NCBI GenBank assembly: GCA_961205875.1 | Contig: OY540814.1 | Location: 11,886,993 to 11,950,992 of the forward strand | From: Sialis fuliginosa | Lineage: Eukaryota; Arthropoda; Insecta; Megaloptera; Sialidae | Length of the DNA: 64,000 nucleotides | Reading direction: 5' to 3' | Shown here: positions 38,001-50,000 of the stretch, piece after piece | How positions within the stretch are numbered: the stretch's first letter is position 1 | Layout of the letters: every line of letters begins with the position of its first letter | Program-made: the position numbers and the translations under genes | Notes under the pieces: model-generated | The model's input: only the letters and a program-made list of their open reading frames with translations | Databases searched by the model: none | What the model was told of the DNA's origin: nothing

Positions 38001-41000
38001 TATAAGCTAGAAACTTTAAATTTTTATTGAACATGTAAAATTATGCCCTAAAATATATACAAATTTTTTGAAAAAATAATTTTTCAGAGGGGACGCGAAG
38101 GGATTAAGGTAAGACAAAAATAATATTTTTTTATACTAAGGCACGTGGTACGTCAAAACGTATAACCAAACCAGTGTAATTTGACCCTATTTCTTATTTT
38201 TTTTTCTAAATCAAAAATGGCGCCAGCAAGGGGCTAAGAGCAGTATTTTATATTGTCCACCTTCCTTCTAACTCGGTAACTACTGGCTCAAAAAAATCTA
38301 AAAAAAACTGGTAATGAGGCTTTGGTGTAACTACAAACGATAAATACTAAAGTCAACAATATCATTTAAAATTTTGAAATCTAAAAAATTCAACTTCCCG
38401 AATGCATCACTATTCATCACTTTTTTTTGCCTCTATTCCCTCTACTATATGTATTACATAAAAATCTAACAGGAGCTCAGTAAACTATTTTTCCATATTT
38501 CAAAAACAGTGTAACGATACACTCGAAATGTATCAAAAATGCACAACTATGCAATTTTCTCGGGACGCAAATGGCCGATTTTTTCCAAATTTTTGATTTT
38601 CAACTAATCTTCGAACATATAAAGAGAAAATAAAATAAAATCAACTTCCCGAATGCATCACTTCAAAATGCTAAATAATATGTATATTTGATTTCTTAAC
38701 CTTTGACCCTAATTAAAAACTGAACAATTTTTGACTTTTGATCAACAAGTTACAAACTACACCAACTTCAGTTTCATCCAGTTTGACTGTACTCAAATTT
38801 ACATTGATTTTGTACGGAATCCTTTATTACCTGTATAGTAAAATTAACGGCCTGTCGTTCAGAATGCCCCCGAAGACCATAGTTCGTGTTGTTTATTTGA
38901 GGAAACAGACGGCGTCTACCCGATAAACTTGTTAAATACCCCTGATTTCGGCACGTGTCAATCACGCGTTTTGTGTAGCTACGAAGTGCAGAAAATTTTT
39001 CTGAGAACGCAAATCAGTAATTAATTAATAAGAAATGTATTTTTGTGTGTGAGATAATTTACTTACTTGTGAAACTATTCACGATGTTTACTGCTTCTTC
39101 CATACTGATGTCCAAGAACTCCATGAGTTTTTGAGCTCCTGCTCCGTACATTACCGAGTATACGACTCGTTTGGTTTTCTCGCGATCTAAAAAGTGTCTT
39201 ACTCCCTTAAAATGAATCATGAAATCTTAGACAAGGAAAGATAAAGGACAAATAACACATTACCTAGCGTTGTTAGTTGTTACCATATCGCACCACGAAA
39301 AATCGCTCCACGAGTCATTGGCGTATCATTCAGATTTTAAAATAAATATCAATTATTTTGAATTATAAAATTAATTAATAATAAATGTTTTATATTGTCT
39401 TTAAAAGTATTTCAGTGATAATTGATTAATCATTATTAACTATCATCTTTCATACATACTAAATTCAATTGTAATTTAAATCATATTTGCATATTATAAA
39501 TTTTCAACTGACGCCTCTAGGATAATATGCGATTTTGACAGTTAAAAAAAGATGGCCGCCGACAAATTTTGGTAACACTTTCATATACGGACTAGCATTG
39601 GTTGTTATGTATCCATAGTCTTTCCTAATCTATAAGCATGAAATAGTGCCGAGTAGGACAATAAAAACATCAGCAAGTAAATGCACAGTGCTTCCTCGTG
39701 CTAAATTCACCAAAACCGATTGTGTTCAGATAAATTGCCTGGCATTGGTTAACCATTTAATTTTTATACAAATTTTACTAAAAAAATCTTAGTTCGAAAT
39801 TTTTCTTAAAACGCACCTGAATATTTTTAATTTTTTGACAATTTCAATCTAAATCTAAATTTATGCAAATGTCAAAATGACATATATGACATAATATGGC
39901 CAAGCAAATATCAATTTAGAAAAACAAAACACGAATTTTTAAAATAAATTGAGACAAATCTTTGTAAAGGAATATTTTACAACAAACGTAGTAGACCCAT
40001 ATTATAGGAAATGTATTTTTTTGCAAAAACAACATATGAACACAAACTTATGGGCCATTCGGTATATAATTTTATATAAAAAATTTATTTTTTTCAAATC
40101 TTACCTTCCGGTAAAATCTGGTCAGCCGGTATTCCTAGCCATTGTTCGGTGAGTGTGACGTATATGTCCGTCATATCCGCGCGTGCGAATGCCACAATGA
40201 GCTGTTGGTCTTGAGCAAGGTGCGCGAATACACGCAGTTCTATGTGCTGGAAATCTGCAGACAGTAGCGTGTACCCGTCGCGAGGTACGTATGCGGCGCG
40301 GAGGTACAGGATGTCACCCTTTGCTTCAGACACTGTACACAAATATGAGTTGGTGAGAATTTAAAAAGACTTATTCCCCAAGGTATATAAAGACAAGGTA
40401 GTCTCAACAATTCCTTGACCAATCAGCGTTGGCGCGGGAATTGACGTCACCTGGGGGATTTATTCAAATGTCATAAATTTTTAATAGAATATTAATTACA
40501 AAAAATTCCTTTATTTATTCTTGTTTTCGTATTTTTTGATATTTTAACAACACAAACAATCAAATAAGTACAAATTCGACATAGCAAAATCATAAAGTGC
40601 TGTCAGAATCATATAACGTATTGCCAACTTAAGAATAGTAAAAATGATGCTTCCCGAATTGACCAAATTGTCTTTTTTATGATTTTACAATGTCGAATTT
40701 GTACTTATTTGATTGTACACTGTTAAAAATTTTTGTAAATTTACTACATTTTTACTAAGCAGTTGCTTTGTAAAATTACAAACTCTCGTATTGTATTGGA
40801 ATTTTCAAACGCATTCGTAGTAATATTGCAATTTGTAATAACAAGAGTACTAAGCAGGTTGCAATTTTACAAATTTTTTGTATTCGTCAGAAACTTGTTG
40901 TAATTTTACCATTCAAAGTTGTAGAATTAAATCTAAAGTTTTGTAAAATTTCCATACATATTCGGAATTTAATTTTACCACAATTATCTGTAAAATTACT

Positions 41001-44000
41001 AACCAAAATTTGCAATTACAATCTCAAGAAGTGATTGGAAATTTACAAATCATTATTTATTTTTTCAAATTCTGTTTGCATTTTTACAAAAATTCATTCA
41101 AGTCATGAGCGCTATGTATTTTTACAAGTCTTGTTTGTAATTTTAAGTCTAAAACTTTGTAAAATTTCTACACATATTCGGAATTTAATTTTACCACATT
41201 TATCTGTAAAATTACTAACCAAAATTTGCAATTACAATCTCAAGAAGTGATTGGAAATTTACAAATTATTATTTATTTTTTCAAATTCTGTTTGCATTTT
41301 TACAAAAATTCATTCAAGTCATGAGCGCTATGTATTTTTACAATTCTTATTTGTAATTTCAAGTCTAAAACTTTGTAAAATTTCTACACATATTCGGATT
41401 TTGATTTTACCAAGATTAATAGTAAAATTACTAACCGAAACTTGCAGTTACAATTACAGGAAATTTACAAATCATTACTTTTTTTTTGAAAATTCTGTTT
41501 GCATTTTTACAAAATTTCTTTCAAGTCATGAGCGCTATGTATTTTTACAATTCTTGTTTGTAATTTCAAGTCTAAAATTTTGTAAAATTTCTATACCTAT
41601 TTGTAGTCTAATCTTACTACAGTTATCAAAAAAATGACTAACTGAAATACGTAATCCAAATTGCAAAAAGTGATTGAAAAATTGTAAAACTTTAATTACT
41701 TTAGATTTGTTTATATTTTTACTAGTGTCTCTTACAATCATATAGTTTTATGTAATCTTCTAATTCTGCTGTGTAGTTTCAAGTATAAAACTTGGTATAT
41801 TTATTTTGCATTTTTATAAAATTGTGACTTATGCAGATTTAAAATTTAATTTGAATGCAGTTCTAAGTAAAATTAGTAGCAAACATTTATACTTGAATTG
41901 CAAGTATGAAGTATAGATTATAAAAAAATATTTTTTTTTTATTAAAATGTTTTAATATACATGTTGTTTCTGAATATGAAATATGTTAGTTTTATAAAAA
42001 AAACCTCATAGAATCGATCAAGTGTATAAAAAAAATTGTGAAAGAACCGAATTATTCACTGTGGTAAAAAATAGTGATAAAATTTAATTGTAAGTGTAAT
42101 AGGGTATGTTCAAATCTGCATATCAACATTTTTTATATTTGAAAGTAAGTAAATCTTTGCTAATTATTATTTATGAATTATATATAAACTGGTCAAAATG
42201 CCTAAAACAACCTTTATAAATGCTCCATATGCCGGTGTAAAACAACCTTTAATTTTATTCGACCAGCATAGAAAAAATCATTGTTGCGTTTCTTTTGACA
42301 TGCCGACACAAGTATAGAACAGTGATTCTCAAAGTGTGGGTCGCGACTCCTAGGAAGGTCGCAGAAAAATTGATGACATAAACCGAGTTTAGTAAGCAAA
42401 CAATTATTTTTTACTTGGTGTGAAAACAGTGTCCACTATTCGCTGAATTAACAATGACAGTTCTCTTGCCATTTGCAACCAACTTATTTATAGGCGAGCG
42501 GATTATCGAGTCTAGCTCGCTTAGAAATGACAATAACCGACCAATCGACGTTCTAGTGGCTAAAAATGATTTTATTAAATTCTTTATATTTTTCTGAGAA
42601 AAAACATCTATATACATGATATTTTTTTATGCGGTCCTTCAATAGGTACACACATTTTTTTGTTTAATAAATCTAAATCTGCATTAAAAAATCTGAAAAA
42701 ATTATGTAAGCTTCATTGGATTAAAATGAACATTTTTTGTCTCATAAACTTTTTTTAAAATCAATTGTTTTGAAGATAAAAAATATTTATACTTTAAAAA
42801 TAGCGAAAAATTCGTATATTTGTGATTTTTTTTCTCGGAAACTAATTGTTCAATCAAAATAAATCAAAAACAAAAAGAATCAGCCAACTTTGAACTATAA
42901 CTATATTTTTTTTCATTTTGATCATTACTGTAATTAAATGTAAAAACTTCATTAGAGCCGAACTCACTCTTTGCGCCGTAAATCGATACCATGGCTGGCT
43001 ACAACATTCATTTAATAATAATTGAAATATTTAAATACTGGGATGAATGCATCAATAAAAACACTTTAGAATATTTTTATTGCACATTTATTTGTCACGA
43101 TTATTTTCTTTATTATAATATTATACTTATCAGAACATCTACAAAAAATATTTCTGTTCTTGTTGCGGAAAATTTCCTTGTACAGCTAAAACATGCTCTT
43201 GTTTGGATTTAGATTTAAAATGTTGTTCAGTTTGTAGATGTTTTGATAAGTGTAACAATAAAGAAAATAATTGTAACAAATAAATGTGCAATAAAAATAT
43301 TCTAAAGTGTTTTTATTGAAACTTTCATCCCAGTATTTAAATATTTCAATTATTAAACGAAAATTGTAGCCAGCCATGGTATCGATTTACGGCGCAAGGA
43401 GTGAGTTCGGCTCTAATGAAGTTTTTACATTTAATTACAGTAATAATCAAAATGAAAAAAAATCTAATTATAGTTTAAAGTTGGCTGATTCTTTTTGTTT
43501 ATGTTTTATTCTGATTGAACAATTAGTTACCGAGAAAAAAATTCACAAATATACGAATTTTTCGCTATTTTTAAAGTTAAAATATTTTTTATCTTCAAAA
43601 CTATAGCTTTAAAAAAAAAGTTTATGAGACAAAAAATGTTTATTTTAATCCAATGAAGCTTACATAATTTTTTCAGATTTTTTAATGCAGATTTAGATTT
43701 ATTAAACAAAAAAATGTGTGTACCTATTGAAGGACCGCATAAAAAAATATCATGTATATAGATGTTTTTTCTCAGAAAAATATAAAGAATTTAATAAAAT
43801 CATTTTTAGCCACTAGAACGTCGATTGGTTGGTTAGTGTGCTCGAAATAGCTGTAATCCGCTCGCCCTATTATACGAAATGGTATTTTCAGTACTGACCA
43901 ACATCAAAACAAAGCCGCGCTCACTCATCACATTAAATTTAATTTAAAATATTTTAAGTAAACTCAATTAGTTAGTTAAGTTAATGTCGAAAAATATACA

Positions 44001-47000
44001 AATAATATTTTGTTCAAAGATGTACTCGAGATAAGTTATTAACTTGTTATTAATTATTATTGATATTAAATTTCGCTATTAATCACAATTATGAGTGATT
44101 CAATTCAAAAAGTTTGAGAAATACTGGTATAGAACATAGTTTCATGTGAACGCGCTGGCGGAAGGGGTAAATTTTGTTACATTTTATTTTCTCACGATGC
44201 TAAGCTACTGCGTATGAGCAATAATACGATTTTTGAACAGTCGTTATTAAAAATTTGTTGTGTAAAGATTGATGCTGCTACAAGTGATTTTTTATAATTC
44301 TGTTGTTTAATCCAATAATTGTTTTTAACGTTTATTGAATATATATCTGTTATAATTCAGGTAACTTTTTCACCTACTTACATCTTTAAGCTGTAGCCAT
44401 TTGTCTAAACAAATGATTTTTATTTTTGGAGTTAAAATTTTAAGGCAAAAGAAATATTTTCTTGTTTCAAATAATTTTTTTCCAAAACTAAGATTTTAAT
44501 ATTTGAAATGTGTAATCAAATTTTGATAAGTGTTTTAAAATTTCACGACAAATAAGTATAACTTCTAACGCGTGTACATAAGTACACATACCCACTTTTT
44601 GTTTTGTTTTTTATAGACATGGATCATAAATATCGTCTTATATTATATTATATTATATATACATGGCTTCATTTTGAAGAAGATTCTGATAAGGTATATT
44701 GCAAATATATGCCAGGCCTGCTTGATGATCCAAATGTATGCGAAGAACTGCAAGAAATGGTGAAAAATTTAGAACCACCCAAATCTACATAGCCAACATT
44801 TCTAGTGGATATTCGCGGAAGTGCTCGTAAGTAATGATATGTTATTTTAAAATAAATTCTTTACCACAATATTAATTTTTTTACATTTTATTAATTTTTT
44901 TTGAGCAAAAAAAATATTTTGACATATTATTAATCAATTTTTTAGATACTTATAAAGAAGCTGAAAATAAAATCGTTGAGTTAGAAACAAAACCATATGT
45001 ATACTCGACAGCAAATGAAGAATCTGCAAAAAAAAAGCAGATACTGATAAGAAGGCTCTGAAGCGCAAATTTGTTGCAAAGAATAAAGAGCTCATTAACA
45101 AACAATTTAGTCAAGCAGCATTGAAATGGACAGACGATCTTGGTATAAAAATTCGTAAGTAGTTTTAATTTTTTTTGGTAAAATTTTTTGTTATAAATAT
45201 GCAACAAATATATTTTTTTTAATGTTAGATTCATCTAATCCTAAAAGTCAACACACAAAATGAAAAAAATTGAATTCTAAATCGATTTCAATCCCAAGTT
45301 GTTACCCATCTGATGACACTGACATTAAGTCAACTTCAACGGAATTTTCCAGTGATGAAGACAACACTAACGGATTAGATCCAAACAATATATTAAATCC
45401 AAAAAGGATTGTAAAAAAAAAAGCTGAAGAAAAACTCGAGACCAGTGCAAATCAACCAATGACAATAGGTAAAAACATACATCGTTTTTTTTTTCTTTAA
45501 TGTGTATTGGAAACGTGATTTTTTTTGTTACAGAAGATCTGCATCAATTCATATCGAGCTGTTTTGTAAGCATCGGCAAACGTTTGTCAAATTTAGGAAG
45601 TCAATTAACCAATTATTCAACCAGATTACAAAGCCTTGAAAATGTCATTGAAAAACTTCATAATTCAACAAGCATTTTGAGTGACGAAATCAGTAACTCT
45701 GAGAGTGAATTTGACATGATTCTTCCACTACAAAATGAAGAAAGTTTTATTAAATTTAATGATAAAATTAAAAATGATGTTGATTTTAAAAAAAAATTGG
45801 TAAGTAATCACAAATAAAATTATTATTTTTTTATATAAGCCCTATTTTATATAATTCGTTTATAAGACATGAATAATAATTTTCTTTTTTTAGATTTACA
45901 AATTGTTATGCTAAATAAACAAGACAGTAGATATAACCAAGAATATTGGAAAGATACTCCGTGCCTACATTACTCGTGATTTGGCAATTAATTATGTGGC
46001 AATCAAAACGTCAGAATAATCTTCAAAAAAAATTTAAAATTTGTGTTAGCATTAAATTATGTTATTATTTTCATAATATAAATTATTGATAACACTGTTA
46101 TAATTAATGACATATGTTTAATTGTTAATTAAATAATTAATAAATTAATATTTAATAAATATTTTATATTTAACACTAAAATACGCTGTTGTAGCATTCA
46201 TTGATTTAACAATTTTTTTCAGTAAAATTACAGTCTGATATTGAAATTAAGCTATGCAAGTTATATCCCGATGCATAGTAATATTGCAACGAGCGGTTTG
46301 TATTTTTTTCAAATTGACTTGATGTAAGTTGGGTAGTAAAAATTCAATACTGCAACAAATAGTTTGTAATTTTTCGAAACTAAATTGGTATTAGTTGGGT
46401 TGAAAAATTGCGATATATGGTTGTAAAATTACTAAATGTATTTAATCTAATTTGTTTAGTAAAATTCCGACTATTGTATTGTAATATTACTAAACAATTT
46501 TTTAATAAAGGTTAGTAATATTGCAACAAATAGTTTGTAATTTTTCTAAACTAAATTGGTATAAATTGTCTAGTATAATTACAATAAATTTTTGTAAAAT
46601 TACTAATATTATTAGAAACATTTGGCTTAGTAAAATTACGAATAATGTACAGTAATATTACTAAACATAAGTCTAGTAAATGATTAGTAATTTTGCGACA
46701 GATGATTTGTAATAGTTTAAAATTGAGTTGTGATAAATTGTATAGTAAATTTACAAAACTGTGTTCCATAATTCCGAAAATTGTGGTGCGTAAAAACTTC
46801 CTACACATTTTTGTAAAATTACTAAAATTATTAGAAACATTTGGCTTAGTAAAATTACGAATAATGTACAGTAATATTACTAAACATAAGTCTAGTAAAT
46901 AATTAGTAATTTTGCGACAGATGATTTGTAATAGTTTAAAATTGAGTTGTGATAAATTGTATAGTAAATTTACAAAACTGTGTTCCATAATTCCGAAAAT

Positions 47001-50000
47001 TGTGGTGCGTAAAAACTTCCTACACATTTTTGTAAAATTACTAAAAAAATTTTTGACAGTGTATGTGTTGTTAAAATATCAAAAAATACGAAAACAAGAA
47101 TAAATAAAGGAATTTTTTGTAATTAATATTCTATTAAAAATTTATGACATTTGAATAGATCCCCCAGGTGACGTCAATTCCCGCGCCCACGCTGATTGGT
47201 CAAGGAATTGTTGAGACTATCTTGTCTTTATATACCTTGCTTATTCCCCATCTACTATAGCAGTGTTTACCAGAGTTGAGGGGTTGGGATTTTTGAAAAA
47301 TGTATTACAAATCGCAGTTTTAAAGCTGTTTTTCATGTAAAAACTAAATTTAACAAGCCTTGGGTTGGGGTGAGACCCTTTAGGTCCACACAATCAACTT
47401 CCCAACATGGTATGATTATAAATACTTGAATACTGGTTATTTATTCTTTCCATATTGTTTATGTGAATGTTTTTTTAATGTGTATATATGTTACCGGCAA
47501 TGTATGAAATTCAGGCATTCTATAGAATTCCTAGGAATTCTATACAATGCCTGACGATTTCAGGCAAAGTATGAAATATTTGTTTAATAGAAATTTATTA
47601 TATACTTTGCCTAGGCATTCTATAGAATCCCTAGGAATTCTATAGAATGCCAAGATAATATTAGGAAATGTATGAAATAAAAGACAAAATGATATTAATA
47701 AAGCAGATAGGTATTATTTAATTAATTTTTAAAAGTTCAAATTCATATTATGTAAGATTTAGGCCTTTCATTGTTAAAATAACAAAACCACATAAACAAT
47801 AGTATAACATTTGATATTTATTATAATAAATAAAATAAAATATTAGTTCAGACGCATATTACGTATGATTTAAAATTATTAAAATAAAAACCTTAGATAT
47901 TATTTAAACATTCAATAACATATTAGTCCAGACGTGTATTAAGTAAGATTTAAGGCCCTTACTGTTAAAATAACATATTTCCAAAAACAAATCAATAAAC
48001 ACTAGATATTATGTAGTCAACTAAAATTAATATTAGGCCAGACGCGTATTAAATAATATTTAAGCCCCTTATTGTAAAAATAACAAATTCACATATTCAA
48101 TATCATATTAGTCCAGACTTGTATTAAGTAAAATCTAGAAACCTACCTACAGCTATTAAGAATGAACCAAGATTTTTTAATTGTATATTTGCATCAGTAT
48201 TTTATAACATAAAGTAAGGCAACATCTGTACCTGGACCAAAATTGATCGATTCACCCTATTTATGTTTATATTTCATACATTGCCGGCTATCAATTAGGT
48301 ATTCTATAGAATCCTTAGAAAAGGTATATAATTAAATTCATTTCATACATTGCCTGGTGATTTTAGGCATTCTATAGAATACCTAGGAATTCTATAGAAT
48401 GCCGTATTTCATACATTGCCGGTAACATATACACAATTTCAATGGAATTTATCAGAATTTGTCACCGTTGTATTATGAATATTAGTTTTCTATTATTCAT
48501 AATGTCAATAATATAACACACATAATATTTAGAATAACTACTCTGAATTTGAATTGCGTTTATTTCCAAGGCAACATGAATTAGTAAATGTATTTATTAT
48601 TTAAAATTCAAATTTTGAGGGTGGTTTTCACCCCTTCAGTGGCTGTTTGTTTAGGCACCTATAAAAAATAGTGAAATACACGGTATTGTAGAATATTTAT
48701 ATTATAATATAATTATAATATTATTAATTTCAAGTAAATCCGATAAAAAAAAATTACCCACACAAACTTTTACACCCCTTTTTACCCTTGTAGGGGTTGA
48801 ATTTAAAAAAAACCTTTCTTTCCGATCATATTCACGTCAAGACGCTTCGATTGGCACCCCAACGAAGTCAATAGCATTTTTTATTTACGAGATTTCGTGC
48901 ACGTAAAAAATGACACGCGCAACGTACGTACATACACACACACACACATCTTTCTGAAATGAGTGTAAATATACTATAGTGACCTTGAAACATACAAATA
49001 TGTTGAAATTTTTGATTTTGATTTTCGGATCGATTACAATAACTTCCTAATGGGAAGTTAAAGAAAATATATATACAGGCTGGTCCGGTTTTGGATACAT
49101 ATATTTTAGGAGCTGATTCCTTAGCTCATTGTGAATAAGCATTGTAAGGAAAGAGGGGGAGGTCTATCTTCAACACCCTCTGACCTCGGAGCTATAGGTT
49201 GTTAAAAAAATTTCCTTCAGAGTAGTACTTACAAACAAAGATTATCTCATAACTTCCAAAGTAACGTAACTATAGAGCAATAATAATGAGTCAGTTTTAA
49301 TAGGTAATAAAGTAACGAATTTTTCAGTATTAGCGTTATTGCTAGCAGTGTTTCCAGTTCAGAATTATTGCTCATCAAAGTAAAAAAATATTTTTTTTTT
49401 GAAAATTTTTATGAAAATGACATTTACATACATACATATCCAAAAGTACTTACAATATGTATGTGGTATTTTTTATCATTATTTTGGTGTGTTATAATAT
49501 TACCTATAAATTCACCATACAAACTAAATTATACTTATAACTAAAATAATTTTTAATTTGCAAAAAAAATCTGAAAAGTATAACGAGACGTTTTATTTGT
49601 TAAATTTTTTTTTTTTTCGAACAGAATAATTTTCTTTTAATTACAAACTTGAACCCGAACCCGAACCCAACCTTGCTGAACCCAAACCCGAACTAAAATT
49701 TATATTTGAACCCGAACCATAAATAAATTCCGGTTCGAGGTTCCTGGTTAAAAGTAACTACTTATATGTATGTATAAAAACTGTTTCCAAACATTTTACG
49801 GATTTACCCCATCACACGGTTTTATTTATCACCAGTGACGAATGAATTGAACAGTTTTAATGAATATAATTAATTTTCTTCACCGCATCCGATTAAAAAC
49901 ATTAAATAAACAGTTTTATTTTATCGATGCACGTCAGTTTTGTTTGCGATTCGCCGTACATGTGTGTGTGTGTGTGTGCAGAGCCGGCCTTAGCAAGTCT

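Larger units (their letters stand above)
40718..47061. mobile_element. 6.3-kb CACTGT-ended TIR element carrying a DUF4806-like gene relic
   Basis: The termini CACTGTTAAAAATTTTTG and the complement of CACTGTCAAAAATTTTTT are flanked by TA on both sides (40716-40717, 47062-47063). Both subterminal regions are packed with GTAAAATTACTAA-type words and 216- to 219-bp tandem repeats. The interior holds a decayed multi-exon gene (about 44620-46020) and a younger hAT insertion. CACTG ends recall EnSpm/Chapaev and TA duplications recall Tc1/mariner, so no superfamily is firm. No DDE transposase is visible. Confidence 0.72.
40379..47239. mobile_element. Palindromic MITE with 9-bp target duplication, split by a later insertion
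   Basis: The ends CAAGGTATATAAAGACAAG and complement are flanked by an exact 9-bp duplication CTTATTCCC (40370-40378 and 47240-47248). The inverted arms continue for about 260 bp. 40379-40600 pairs with 40660-40717 joined to 47062-47239, for instance AATCAAATAAGTACAAATTC against its complement at about 40690-40713. Removing 40718-47061 restores one foldback element of about 515 bp. Long terminal repeats with 9-bp duplications are typical of Mutator-like elements, which is my tentative class. It sits 38 bp upstream of a polymerase theta exon. Confidence 0.85.

Noticed and set aside
42991-43377. Two similar MAGYN open frames on opposite strands
   Set aside because: They are mirror images created by the foldback inside the hAT element.
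46551-47027. 158-residue minus-strand frame with an internal duplication
   Set aside because: It spans the 219-bp subterminal array and repeats with it; not a gene.
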